In this document: one piece after another, positions 11,920-22,054 of the stretch
Layout: each line of letters starts with the position of its first letter
Position numbering within the stretch: position 1 is the first letter of the stretch
Origin: Hyalomma asiaticum
Lineage: Eukaryota; Arthropoda; Arachnida; Ixodida; Ixodidae
Direction of reading: 5' to 3'
Assembly: GCA_013339685.2 (NCBI GenBank)
Contig: CM023482.1
Span: 103,244,174-103,308,173 of the forward strand
DNA length: 64,000 nucleotides
The notes under the pieces: model-generated
Databases searched by the model: none
Told to the model about the DNA's origin: nothing
Seen by the model: only the letters and a program-made list of their open reading frames with translations
Translations under genes and position numbers: made by a program

Positions 11920-12417
11920 TGCCCGCATGAAAATTACCTCATCAACGCCCTTGAATCCGTTCAGAATCGCGCTGCTAGGTTCATTCATTCAGCATATTCA
12001 TACGACATCAGTATATCGTCATTAAAATCAGCCTCCATTCTACCATCTCTTTCGCGTCGATGTCGCATTTTCAGCTTATCATTATTTCACAAATTTTTTT
12101 ACAGTTCTCTTGCCATCGCACCATACATCTCGCCGCCAGCACGCGTGTCACATCGCACAGGTCATTGTTTAAATTCTGCTCGCCACAAAGTGCGCACTGT
12201 CACATTTTCGTCTTCTTTTTTCCCTCGTGTGGTCGTAGACTGGAACGGCCTTCCCTACGACATCGCTGCCATCACCTGCCCATCTGCTTTCGCGGAACAA
12301 GTGTCTGCATTTGTTTTGTAGTAATGTATTATTTTTTGTGAACCCACGTACCCCTTATGTAATACCCCCTGTCGGGATCATTAAGGAATAAAAAATGAAA
12401 AAGAATGAAATGAATGA
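11920..12417 (+). mobile_element. CR1/L2-like LINE, 5'-truncated 3' end (copy 1)
   Basis: An open frame of about 130 codons ending at TAG 12319-12321 encodes the usual end of a CR1/Jockey-type reverse transcriptase: P-H-E-N-Y-L-I-N-A-L-E-S-V-Q-N-R-A-A-R-F, later S-S-F-F-P-R-V-V-V-D-W-N-G-L-P. It ends in a tail of degenerate (TGAAA) repeats at 12391-12417, as in L2-like elements. Confidence 0.8.
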
Positions 12418-12655
12418 GTTGTTGTTTTGTGGGGTTTTTACGTCCCAAAACCAGCTCTGATTACGAGAGAAGCCGTAGTAGAGGGCTCCGGAAATTTCGA
12501 CCACCTGGGGTTCTTTAACGTGCACTGACATCGCACAGCACACAGGCCTCAACATTTCGCCTCCATCGAAATGTAGCCACCGCGGTCGGGATTCGATCCC
12601 GCGACCTTCGGATCTGCAGCCGAGTGCGATAACCACTAGACCACCGTGGCGGGGC
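12418..12655 (-). mobile_element. Ruka-type SINE, carried along in duplication copy 2
   Basis: Near-identical to the SINE at 9030-9267. The right target-site copy, tagaaacatgtca, is present (12656-12668), but the left one is absent: the SINE tail abuts the LINE tail of copy 1. So it arrived by duplication and not by a new insertion. Confidence 0.9.
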
Positions 12656-13417
12656 TAGAAACATGTCACTGTTCAGGTCAGTGTAAGCCAAGGATTATTT
12701 AGGCAAAGGTTTGTATTGCCAGCCAGTGCAAACATTTGCAGTCTTTTTGATTCCAATACGGGCTGCCTTGGCCACTTCAAAGTGTGTTCCCACTGAGCTT
12801 GGAGTTAGAGATGTAATTGAGTGCATCTCATGCTTGCACAGGAAAGGCATAGTCAGGCACGCAGGCACATAGGACCTAAAGATATGCTGGTTTTTCATAT
12901 GTTTCTGCAATATTTCTGTCCCATAAAAAGTACACAACTGTGTTCATTTGGTACTCCGTGTGTACCTGTAACAAAATGCAGAAGCAATCAACCATCTCTT
13001 TCATGTGCATGCACATGGCCAAATAAGTTGATTGAAAGCTTGTTGGCCTTGGTGGTTGTTGCTGTGCAACATAATTATCAATTGTTTATACATGTAAGAA
13101 GGCAAATAGTGCAGTATTGAATGGAGATCAAGGGAATCGAAAGGGGATCTGTCCATGCCTTCAGAAATGGCCTCAGTGAGAGTGGGTGGGAGGAGGGGGT
13201 ACTACAGTGAACCTTGCTTTCCCCCCATGCAGAGAACTTTGCTCACGCCTATGGCTGCGACTAATTGCCATGGCCGCAAATGTGGAGCTTTCTCCTTGCC
13301 GGTAGGCATCATGTCCTCTGCGAGCTTTATGAGCTGGCAGGTTACTAATAAGCCTTCGCTTGCTACCTAAAGACATTGGATATGTAGGAGTCGTGACACT
13401 GGTAGAGATTGTGTCTA

Positions 13418-13700
13418 CATCATCATCATCAGCCTTCGTTAAGTCCACTGCAGGACGAAGACGTCTCCCAACGATTTTCAGTTTGCCCTATCCTGTGCTA
13501 GTTGGTTTCACTTTATGCCCGCAAACTTCTTAATTTCATCACTCCATCTAACCTTTTGCTGCCAATGTTGCCTTTCCCTCTCATGGTATCCATTCCATAG
13601 CTCTAGTATCCATCTGTTACCTGTCATCTGCACTATATGCCCTGCCCAGGTCCACTTATAGCCTGCATAACCTTTGTAAATGGTGGGCAGCTTTACTGCG
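13418..13700 (-). mobile_element. RTE-class LINE, 3' end of reverse-transcriptase ORF (copy 2)
   Basis: Same fragment as at 10030-10310. Here the minus-strand frame 13508-13705 stays open through the conserved W-A-G-H-I and D-E-I-K-K-F-A-G motifs. Confidence 0.75.
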
Positions 13701-15305
13701 CACACTTGTTATGCAAATCACCTGGGGTGACACTCTGTGCAGAACTTCGCAAGTGAAATGAGGTGGAGTTGGCACATCTGACGCGTTGTAACTTGTTAGG
13801 AAGTGAAATAATGCATTGTTTCTTTACGGACAATGGTAGAAAAGATCCTTTTCCCCTTTTTTAATGGCCCTTTTTTAATAAGCTATACTTCAAAACAATA
13901 ACATTTTTGGCAAACCGCTTACGTTTAAGTGCAACTTTAATATATAACGGAATATGACAACGCAACTTGTGCAACAAGTGCAGATATGAAAGTTAATGTC
14001 CACCAAGTTTGATTGCCCTCTGGCTAATTTGCCTGCAGAAATAAATTCCTGAATTACAAGTACTTCGGTCTGCTATCCGAATTCGTGACTTTTTTCTTCT
14101 ATGAAATTCCTGCCGTAGCGAAGTGTGATAATATGCTAGTAAGACAGCGTTTCATTTTTTTTTCCTTTTTTTTTTGCTTCGATATAAATATTGTGATTGA
14201 CAAGCGTACGAATTTTTTTTCTAAGCGCGGTCAAAATTCGGGAATCGCAAAACTTGCAAAGAAGTGCTTGTTGGGGCTCATATATCAATATATTTTTTTT
14301 CCAGGCAATAAAGGCTTTTTTTTTTAACAAAGTAATTCCAGATTCATTGTTTTTGTTCCAAAGCCTGCGCGTAAAACAAATTCCCTCAAAATCGGGAATG
14401 GTGACCAGGGCCACTTCGTTCTTATCTGGATTTGCCCTGCTGCTGCTCCTGATGATGATGACAATGAAGAGTGGTTCTGAACACTTAATAGACAGCATCA
14501 ACGCACCCACACTTGTTCCGTACTTCACATCGACATGGCGCATACATGGCGCGATATACTATGCGTCGATAACGTAACGCATACAGCTGCTTTGCTGCGA
14601 CCGTCTCGGGTAGCGTGAAGTCATCCTCGGTCATACCGCGGCCGTTTAGGCACTGCCACGGCTCATGTGGCAGGCAAATTAGCGAAAATAATACATCACG
14701 AATAATTTCCATAATTGAATAGTTCAGAAATTGAAATTATATCGAAAATTACGAATTTTTAGCAGTAGATCGTCCTGAATCAATTAAATTTGTTCCACCT
14801 GAGCATATTCCTCGGCAATATCCTGATGGGGCTCCAAGGGATAGTATTTGAAAGAAGTAATCCCGATCCTATTCGGTGAAAAGTTCCTTTATGAATGTTA
14901 GCTTTGCATGGTCAGCCTCGTCCTCTTTCTGTGGTAGAGCTGGGACGTACACCAGCGGTGGTGGCGGAGGCCGGAATCCCTACCAAAATCGCCTGTTGGA
15001 ATGAGGCCATAACGGCTTGCGATGTAAAAAAGTTACTACAGTATGCCTTGTCAACACCGTAGCCTCTATTTCGCACTGTCCTTTGCGCGAAAAAATAGAA
15101 GTATGATGATTATAAAGACGCTGTCGTGCTGTTCTAAATGCACCACTGATAGCGGCATGCACACATGCGGCAACCTCCAATTCATCCTTCATGTGCTGTC
15201 TTGATGTTGTTTATATCTGTAGATTTACAACTGTACATATGTCTCTTTCATTTGCTCTATTTGAACCTATCAGGGTGCAAGGTAGCTATAAATAGCAACT
15301 AATAA

Positions 15306-15804
15306 TGCCCGCATGAAAATTACCTCATCAACGCCCTTGAATCCGTTCAGAATCGCGCTGCTAGGTTCATTCATTCAGCATATTCATACGACATCAGTAT
15401 ATCGTCATTAAAATCAGCCTCCATTCTACCATCTCTTTCGCGTCGATGTCGCATTTTCAGCTTATCATTATTTCACAAATTTTTTTTACAGTTCTCTTGC
15501 CATCGCACCATACATCTCGCCGCCAGCACGCGTGTCACATCGCACAGGTCATTGTTTAAATTCTGCTCGCCACAAAGTGCGCACTGTCACATTTTCGTCT
15601 TCTTTTTTCCCTCGTGTGGTCGTAGACTGGAACGGCCTTCCCTACGACATCGCTGCCATCACCTGCCCATCTGCTTTCGCGGAACAAGTGTCTGCATTTG
15701 TTTTGTAGTAATGTATTATTTTTTGTGAACCCACGTACCCCTTATGTAATACCCCCTGTCGGGATCATTAAGGAATAAAAAATGAAAAAGAATGAAATGA
15801 ATGA
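15306..15804 (+). mobile_element. CR1/L2-like LINE, 5'-truncated 3' end (copy 2)
   Basis: Same fragment as at 11920-12417. An eight-T run replaces the seven-T run of copy 1 near 15480, which shifts the reading frame. The (TGAAA)-like tail ends at 15804. Confidence 0.78.
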
Positions 15805-16012
15805 AAACGATTCGTGGCCAATCCCCCAAAGTGGGTACGAGCCATCAGCATATGGTACATCGTCATCAGCGTTATTTTGTGACCAACCCTAGTGCTCAAT
15901 CACTCTTGGGAATCGCAATCGCTGGTGGCACACCAAAATGGCGTCGCCCGAACAAAATTTCTGTGCCAAGGGCGGCCTGCCAAGGCCGCCCTGAGCATTC
16001 CTGGGATGCGCC
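15805..16012 (+). promoter_or_regulatory. Presumed 5' flank/UTR of the 16013 gene, with a GC hairpin
   Basis: This is the unique sequence between the duplication and the start codon. It holds a perfect 8 bp inverted repeat (gggcggcc 15970-15977, ggccgccc 15984-15991, loop of 6) 21 bases before the ATG. A motif at about 15815-15840 (gtggccaatccc, then gtgggta and gagcca) recurs at about 32325-32352 before the giant gene. No TATA box is evident. Confidence 0.4.
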
Positions 16013-18526
16013 ATGTCGATGCAAGATTCAAAACGGCAGCCGCTTGCGGCGCCCGAGTACTCGGGCGATGTCCACCGCGCAGCCGCTGATGGAAGCGGCG
16101 CAGTGTCTCCGAGCGTCATGCCACCACATGCGACGTTGCACCATGGTGTGCCTGTCGGGGCCGCAGCGATGCCTTCCTCTCCGATGAACATTCACCAGCA
16201 GGGAGGCTCAAGCACGGCCACTGAGCTGGTCAGAGAAGATTTCGCGCATCTCTCCAGAGACAAAGCACACAACCACAAATGCAAGAAAGGTGAGAGACTG
16301 TTTTCGAAAGGTCGTAAGAAACACAAGAACAGCGCTGCTCGCTACGGGCATGCCGACCCCAAACCCTATCACGACAGCGGGAGTCCGTCGCCGAATCATA
16401 AAGGGCTGCCCAAGACATCGGCGGAAGATATCCCCGCAATCCCCGAACAAGTCTTTCAAGACAACTTCGACGCCTTTCCGGTCCGCACATGCTGGACAGG
16501 TGACGACGATGTCGCAGCTCCTTGTTACAGCCGAGGGACCGAGAGTCGCCTGCTCCTACCGGCGATCTACGGTGGGAAAGCAATGGACGATGTTTTCAGC
16601 GACGAAGCTAGGATGTCTGGAAAGCGGCCGAAGAAAAGACACAAGCACGGCGCGAAACACAAGCACCGACATCGAGAACCGCCCGAAACCTCGCAGTCTC
16701 CGAGCGCAGACCCAGAATCGTTACTTTACGACGGCGTCGGGATTCATCAGGACCAGCGAGTGTGGACCGATGACTTGCGACAATTTTCTGCTGTAAAGAG
16801 GTCCTCTAAACGGCATAGGCGCCACCATGAAAAATCAAGTGACGGTCTTCCCACAACGCCGGGTGCAATATTCAAGCAACGCGAGGCCCTATTTCCTGAC
16901 GCGGCCGACAGAAGTGCGCTGAGGCAAGAAGAGATCGAGCGGAGAAACCAAATGTTGAGTCGACGGCCAAGCATGATCTCCAGGGACTTCTTCTTGTCGG
17001 GCAGTAACGACACCATAGATGATGTCCTGCAGCGACAAACGGCGCACTTGGATCAGCTAGCTAAAATTTCGCCCGAGTTTTCTTATTTAGCTCATTCCAG
17101 AAAATACTACATGCGTTCCTCGCGCGAGCGTTCTGGCATGTCGACTAGCGACTCCACATCCCTTTCGAGCCCCCGCGACAGCCGCGCAACACCAGACGCG
17201 CCGTGCGAGCAGTCTCCTGGAATAAAAAGCCTTAGCGATTCTAAAGCAAGAAGTCCTGACGCTGTCGAGGGGGATGTGCTTCCGTACACCTTTAGCCACG
17301 GGCCCGTTACGTCCATTATGTTGCCGGATACTTCATCTAACTTAGGCCCTCTGGATTCAGTCGTCTCACCAGAGCCACAAATCGGTGGGACAGGGCTATC
17401 CGTAGCGGATCCTGGTCGCCCAGATGTTTCTGCAAGAACTCTTACGAAACGATCAAAAAAAGAACGGAGAACAGGCGACGCAAGGGCACGTAAAGCAGCT
17501 CATGTAGCTAATGCTGTAGGTGCAATGTGCCGGGGTAAGCGTTTCGGCGCTGATCGAAACCTTGATAGCCCCTTGTCACCGCCCGCAGTACAAACGGCCG
17601 CTTTAGGATTTCGGCGAAAGTTGTCGGATGAAACATTTGCCTTTGTGCCAGACTGGTCTGATCGCAAAGTTAACGAACAAAGTGATGTTTCCCGTACACT
17701 GCCCTTTACCCAGCTCGGTTCGCACTGCGGTAACGTCGTTCCTGTTTCGTCTCATCTCAGCGTTGCACCTGCAGTTTCTAAGGAGACTAATCGCGCACCT
17801 GAAGTAGCTCACCAAAGCGCTTTGTCAGGAGGGGAGCAGGCTATATCTGCTGAACTTACAGTGCCTATCCTCCTACCGCAAAAGACGAAAAGCACGGTGC
17901 TCAACGAAGGAGCAATCCCCCACTCATTGCTCGACGTGTCCCAGAAAATTGAACGGGATAGCGAGGAAGGGCGCTTGATGAGCACGAAGGAAACAGAAAC
18001 TGGACACCATGTGCGCGACTCCCGAAAGACGTGTCCCCTGGCTTTGCCGTATGGACATACTGGAGACCCGGACAGTTACGTGGCGACAGCCGACGAAACC
18101 GCTCTCACCGAACACCTACGCGACTCCGCCGGTGATCTTGTAGGCCACGTGGATCGAAAACTTCTAGTACTAGAGCTGCCTGACCAACGGCCGATAAACG
18201 CAGCATTGGAGGAAAGCAAAAATATGGTTCACTCTGTTCTGGAAGCCTCGCAGGAATGCACAAAAGGCGCGATTGACATGCTCGAAACGGAGGTCAAAGA
18301 AATGATGGGTCTGCCGACAAACGGATCAGCTGCCAAAGCGCACTTTTCACTGGAGGACTTTCGAGCCCTCTCTGAAGGTCAGGAATGTATGCCATTGCAT
18401 CAAAAGGAGCCGTGTTCCAGGGAGCTCGGAACGTGCCAAGAAGGGGAAATGGTCGAACTCTACGCTGCGTGCGCCTCTGGGAAAGGACTCTTCGGAACTC
18501 ATTGCCGGCAGACACGAGGCAGCTGA
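16013..18526 (+). CDS. Large basic/disordered protein of unknown function, main frame
   Basis: An uninterrupted 837-codon frame in GC-richer sequence than its flanks, starting ATGTCGATGC. I do not recognise a family. The product is rich in Ser, Pro, Lys, Arg and His and looks largely disordered. Three basic clusters (about residues 203-222, 263-275 and 478-497, the first rich in K-H-K-H-R-H) could be nuclear localisation signals. A segment around residues 320-365 (R-R-P-S-M-I-S-R-D-F-F to Y-L-A-H-S-R-K-Y-Y-M) and a predicted helix near residues 735-765 are the most structured-looking parts. The last 30 or so residues before the stop look unlike the rest, while another frame becomes coding-like, so the true reading probably shifts near 18380-18490. 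Composition resembles the giant gene downstream, but I see no clear homology. Confidence 0.7.
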   Translation: MSMQDSKRQPLAAPEYSGDVHRAAADGSGAVSPSVMPPHATLHHGVPVGAAAMPSSPMNIHQQGGSSTATELVREDFAHLSRDKAHNHKCKKGERLFSKGRKKHKNSAARYGHADPKPYHDSGSPSPNHKGLPKTSAEDIPAIPEQVFQDNFDAFPVRTCWTGDDDVAAPCYSRGTESRLLLPAIYGGKAMDDVFSDEARMSGKRPKKRHKHGAKHKHRHREPPETSQSPSADPESLLYDGVGIHQDQRVWTDDLRQFSAVKRSSKRHRRHHEKSSDGLPTTPGAIFKQREALFPDAADRSALRQEEIERRNQMLSRRPSMISRDFFLSGSNDTIDDVLQRQTAHLDQLAKISPEFSYLAHSRKYYMRSSRERSGMSTSDSTSLSSPRDSRATPDAPCEQSPGIKSLSDSKARSPDAVEGDVLPYTFSHGPVTSIMLPDTSSNLGPLDSVVSPEPQIGGTGLSVADPGRPDVSARTLTKRSKKERRTGDARARKAAHVANAVGAMCRGKRFGADRNLDSPLSPPAVQTAALGFRRKLSDETFAFVPDWSDRKVNEQSDVSRTLPFTQLGSHCGNVVPVSSHLSVAPAVSKETNRAPEVAHQSALSGGEQAISAELTVPILLPQKTKSTVLNEGAIPHSLLDVSQKIERDSEEGRLMSTKETETGHHVRDSRKTCPLALPYGHTGDPDSYVATADETALTEHLRDSAGDLVGHVDRKLLVLELPDQRPINAALEESKNMVHSVLEASQECTKGAIDMLETEVKEMMGLPTNGSAAKAHFSLEDFRALSEGQECMPLHQKEPCSRELGTCQEGEMVELYAACASGKGLFGTHCRQTRGS

Positions 18527-18587
18527 GACCACACAGGGGGCTCCGATATCGCGCCCTCTGGATACAGAATTCAAAGCTCCCGTTTTC

Positions 18588-19199
18588 TTGTCCACTTCGA
18601 CGAACGTCGTGCCTGGCGTCGTGCAGGACGCCCCCGCCAAGGCCAAAGCCGCAACGCCTCCAGAGTCGGCGAAACGCGCATCTCTCACCATCCGCACAGT
18701 GCCTGTACCAGAAAAGCGACACGACGCCGGTGAAGCTGCGTTGAAAACTCACCCTTCAAACGCAACTGCCGAGGACGCCAAGATGTCGCGCAGCCCAGAT
18801 TTGGCGTGGCGCAAGAAAAAAGCGCATTCGTTCCTGAGGCGATCATTGGACAAGCCACGAGATCGTACCGCATCACCGACTCCCCCAAAGACGTCCTTGT
18901 CACCAGCCGCCGCCATGCTTCCAGGAAAATGCAGGGGCAGCCTAGATGCCACCACTCTGTACGCTGTGACACCTCGGGCCTCGATTTCGAAGCCCCATCT
19001 GTGGCGCGAACTCTCAGCCGTCATGTCGCGTCCCGTATTTGTCGGGATATCGACGCCCAAAATGGCTGGAGTCATAATGTTAATGGATGAAGAGGAAATT
19101 CGCACGGAGCTCGACCACGTGTTACCAGCCAGCAACCAGGTGAAACTTCGAGAACTTGACATTTCCGCCGCGGGAAAAGCTGGAGTCCACCGAAGTTAA
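18588..19199 (+). CDS. Continuation of the 16013 gene in a shifted frame
   Basis: The 16013 frame stops at 18526, but a frame displaced by +1 is open from at least 18380 to TAA at 19199 with the same low-complexity style (P-A-K-A-K-A-A-T-P-P-E-S, W-R-K-K-K-A-H-S-F-L-R-R-S-L). The frame has no convincing own start: its 'first' codon at 18588 is TTG. I therefore read it as the C-terminal part of the same protein, separated by a single-base insertion, a two-base deletion or an assembly error. Together they give about 1,060 residues. The end (E-L-S-A-V-M-S-R-P-V-F-V-G-I-S) is unassigned. A weak donor (CAG/GTGAAA at 19139) could instead mark an intron. Confidence 0.6.
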   Translation: MSTSTNVVPGVVQDAPAKAKAATPPESAKRASLTIRTVPVPEKRHDAGEAALKTHPSNATAEDAKMSRSPDLAWRKKKAHSFLRRSLDKPRDRTASPTPPKTSLSPAAAMLPGKCRGSLDATTLYAVTPRASISKPHLWRELSAVMSRPVFVGISTPKMAGVIMLMDEEEIRTELDHVLPASNQVKLRELDISAAGKAGVHRS

Positions 19200-19430
19200 G
19201 AAACGCTGCTCTCAAAAAGCGTTTTACAGACTTTACTGACCAGTCATCGCGCTTGCACGCGCCATATGGGACCGCGTTGGTGACGACGTGGATACGGTCT
19301 AAAGTACTTCTCGAACCATAGGATGGACGAAATATCGCCATAGTCTAACGAATTGCTTTTGCAAATGACGGATGTTGTATATAATGCGATCTAACAAATT
19401 TGTCGTTCAAAAGCAGGACGCTGACGCGTT

Positions 19431-19472
19431 TTACTGACGCGATTTACGAAGTTACTGACGCGATTTACCGAA
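19431..19472 (+). repeat. Two-copy 21 bp direct repeat in the 3' region
   Basis: The motif ttactgacgcgatttacgaa occurs twice in direct succession at 19431-19451 and 19452-19472 (one extra base in the second), in the shared 3' region of the two convergent genes. Confidence 0.7.
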
Positions 19473-19554
19473 TTGTTCGCATAAGACGACATATTCACAT
19501 GATTTGCGAAATTACACGTACAAAATGACTTCGAGGTATAAAAGCGCTACATAC

Positions 19555-19560
19555 TTTATT
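19555..19560 (-). terminator. Candidate poly(A) signal for the M13 peptidase
   Basis: AATAAA on the minus strand, about 320 bases after the peptidase stop codon. Confidence 0.5.
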
Positions 19561-19733
19561 GCATATAGATTCGCTTTTCATAGGCCACTTTTTTTTTTCT
19601 TGACTGTGCATTTCGCAAATTGTTTACCTGGTCGCATTTTCAATCAATTCGCTTATGGGCAGGTCTATCCTGCGCGGTTTTCGCGTTGTGACGTCCCTTC
19701 ATAACGCCTTATTTCACATCAGTTTTCGCCTGC

Positions 19734-19739
19734 AATAAA
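19734..19739 (+). terminator. Candidate poly(A) signal for the 16013-19199 gene
   Basis: AATAAA about 535 bases after the stop at 19199. It lies downstream of the opposite gene's signal (19555), so the two convergent transcripts would overlap by about 180 bases. Confidence 0.5.
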
Positions 19740-19882
19740 TTTAACAATTCGTGTATAATGTCTCGCCGATTGGTGACTTGAACAGTGCCTTTCACACCTG
19801 CTAGCTTCAGCTGCGTGAGAAGCAAAACGCAGCGACGCGCGGCGAAACGAACTGCTCCAACGGCGTCAACGACGGCGCCGTG

Positions 19883-22054
19883 CTACCAGACTGCGCATCT
19901 ACGCGCAGGATTCATGGCCGCTCCGGGCTCGCATTCAAACGCGGACGCAAACTCGGGCATGTTGAGAAGCGGTACGTTGCAGCGGAGCCTGTCCGCGGGG
20001 TGCGTGGCTAGGCGCTGCGTCGCCGAGGAAGGCCGCTCGATGCCGCAGAACTTGTAGCAGTAGGCTACAAAGAAGAGCTGCTCCTCTTCGAACGCTTCCA
20101 GGCCCCGCAGCTGCACGACGACGGGGGCTCGTTCGGCCGCGAGAACGTACGCTTCGTACGCGCAGCGGGCGCCTCCGTTGTCGGCGGTGTTCTCTTCGAG
20201 CGTCACCGAGCCCGCGTTCGCCGAGGAGGCAAGGCTTCGCATCTGCTCGACGAAGCAGGCACTCGCCTCGCGGTACGCGGCGTTGGTTGCGTTGCTCCAC
20301 CACTCCTCGAAGCTGCCCACCTCGTCGTACAGGCGGCCGCTCACGTCGAAGCCGTGGATAATCTCGTGCGCCACAATAGCACCCAAGCTGCCGTACGTGA
20401 CGGACAGGGGTGCGCCTTGGGTGAAGAAAGGCAGCGCCAGTAGCGCCGCGTTCACGTTGACGACGTTGAGGCTGTACACGTACATGGCGTTGACACTGGA
20501 GTGCACCGTGGCAGAATCGCTGCGGTCGATGACACCGTACACGGACAGCTCGTTGCTCTCGTGGTTGACCTCCACAAGCCGTGTGACCAAGTCCAGGAAG
20601 CTGCTGCTCCCGCCGCGTGCGTCCATCAGTAGCGACTCGTACGCTTTGTCGAGAGCGGCATCCCTCTCGATGCTCGGTATATTGAAGGCAATGTTCTGGG
20701 CCTTCTGGACAGATATGTTCTTAGTGGCCGCGTCCATCCATTCGGCTCGGCGAACGCGGCGGTAGAAAACGTTCTTAATGTCCGACACGAGCTGAGTGAG
20801 TCGCTCGATGTCGGCGCGCTTGGCGAGCGACTGGGAGACGAACGAGTTCCACGTGTCGAGCATCAGATCGGCGAGCCACTGCTGGCACGTGCGCATCACT
20901 TCATCGGCGGGAATCTCCTTCTCGGCGCGCAGAACAATTTCTTGGACGTGGCGGATGTCGTAGACTGCCTGACCGTACCTGAGCAGTACGCGAAGCGCCA
21001 GGTACGCCTTGATGTCTTCCGGATATTCGTGGCCGAGAAAGTACGACAGCAGCCGCCCTATATACGCCGGGTGCCGCACGATGACCGATTTTTGAGCCGT
21101 AAGCGCCGCCTGAGTTGGGAGGTTTCTGTTCAACGCAGACATCCACTTTTGCCACGGAAAGTCGGCGCACAGGTTTCCCAGGTCCTTAACCAGGTACGTG
21201 AGGAGAACGTGGTCTTGGTCCCGCAGACGCGCGATGTCCTGCTCCACGGCCACAAGGCGCCGCGCGAAGTCGCTGTACTCGCTTTTTCTGCCGAACAGGA
21301 AAGCGAGACTCACAATGAGCTTCTCGTAGAGCGACTTCTTCGCGTCCGTCAGTTTGCCCGGTATAAGCGGTGCCGGAAGGCCCAGCACGATGGCTCCTTT
21401 CTCCTTGCTCATCGACCTGACCGAGTACGAGAATAGCACGTTCACGTCCCACCTCATGGACAATGTGACCAACAGCTCCAGGATGTCGGTAGCGTTGCCG
21501 CCTTGCGGGACTTCCTCGTCGGGCCAGGCCAAGTTCATGTGCCTGAGGAACTTGCGCATCGAGACGACTCCGTTCCCCTCGGGCGTCAGAGACTTGGCGC
21601 AGGCGGCGTACACGACGGCCATCTTGACGAACGAGCTTCTGCCGCCGGTGCGATTGCTGAGACTCTGGCGAAACGTCTTCCAGAGCGCGTCGTGGAGACG
21701 AGCACGCACACTCTGCTCGACCTCGTCGAAAACGCTTCTCCGTGACTCCAAGGGTCGCAGCGAGCGCGACCTGCGCCAGCCGTCGCAGACGTAGGCGTAG
21801 AAGTCGTCGCACGGGTCGAGGTCTCCGTTGACGGAGCTGTTGATGAGCCTCGAGAGCGCCTGGCAGCTGCTCGAGGTGCACACGACTTCGTCCATGACGT
21901 AGACGCGGCGCGAGAACACTCCCGGCATGTAGGCGGCCGCGCAGAACGAGGCCGACACGAAGAGCACTAGCGCGGCGCTGTACAAGAAGGGCTTTGCGTC
22001 CCGCCGCCGTCGGTGCTCGTGTTCCACTATGGAGACCTCGGCCTCTTCCTCCAT
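19883..22054 (-). CDS. M13 family zinc metallopeptidase (neprilysin/ECE-like), single exon
   Basis: The complete 723-residue frame has the architecture of neprilysin-type ectopeptidases, close to the usual ~750 residues. A short basic cytosolic N-terminus is followed by one membrane anchor (about residues 24-46), making a type II membrane protein. Then comes the Cys-rich start of the ectodomain (D-P-C-D-D-F-Y-A-Y-V-C). The substrate-binding motif N-A-M-Y is at 522-525, the zinc site H-E-I-I-H at 563-567 and the third ligand motif E-N-T-A-D at 621-625. The protein ends C-A-V-W, the usual M13 terminus. All catalytic residues are therefore present and it should cleave extracellular peptides. It has no introns; M13 genes are highly multiplied in ticks, where many are secreted or gut/salivary. 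The start at 22054 gives the complete anchor. It converges on the 16013-19199 gene. Confidence 0.93.
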   Translation of the reverse strand: MEEEAEVSIVEHEHRRRRDAKPFLYSAALVLFVSASFCAAAYMPGVFSRRVYVMDEVVCTSSSCQALSRLINSSVNGDLDPCDDFYAYVCDGWRRSRSLRPLESRRSVFDEVEQSVRARLHDALWKTFRQSLSNRTGGRSSFVKMAVVYAACAKSLTPEGNGVVSMRKFLRHMNLAWPDEEVPQGGNATDILELLVTLSMRWDVNVLFSYSVRSMSKEKGAIVLGLPAPLIPGKLTDAKKSLYEKLIVSLAFLFGRKSEYSDFARRLVAVEQDIARLRDQDHVLLTYLVKDLGNLCADFPWQKWMSALNRNLPTQAALTAQKSVIVRHPAYIGRLLSYFLGHEYPEDIKAYLALRVLLRYGQAVYDIRHVQEIVLRAEKEIPADEVMRTCQQWLADLMLDTWNSFVSQSLAKRADIERLTQLVSDIKNVFYRRVRRAEWMDAATKNISVQKAQNIAFNIPSIERDAALDKAYESLLMDARGGSSSFLDLVTRLVEVNHESNELSVYGVIDRSDSATVHSSVNAMYVYSLNVVNVNAALLALPFFTQGAPLSVTYGSLGAIVAHEIIHGFDVSGRLYDEVGSFEEWWSNATNAAYREASACFVEQMRSLASSANAGSVTLEENTADNGGARCAYEAYVLAAERAPVVVQLRGLEAFEEEQLFFVAYCYKFCGIERPSSATQRLATHPADRLRCNVPLLNMPEFASAFECEPGAAMNPARRCAVW

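Larger units (their letters stand above)
9030..12417 (+). repeat. Tandem segmental duplication, copy 1 (3,388 bp)
   Basis: The entire segment recurs immediately downstream (12418-15804) with only scattered substitutions and one- to few-base indels. Its left edge is the 3' terminus of a minus-strand SINE and its right edge is the 3' tail of a plus-strand LINE. Between these lie an RTE fragment (10030-10310), poly-T tracts (about 10770, 10921) and unassigned sequence. A minus-strand frame at 10941-11249 (102 codons) is open here but broken in copy 2, so I do not call it a gene. Confidence 0.95.
12418..15804 (+). repeat. Tandem segmental duplication, copy 2 (3,387 bp)
   Basis: This directly abuts copy 1 with no spacer and has almost the same length. 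Differences include an extra T in the poly-T tract inside the LINE frame, a 'ga' to 'aa' change and a short deletion near 13960, and different homopolymer lengths at 14155-14330. After 15804 the sequence becomes unique. Confidence 0.95.
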
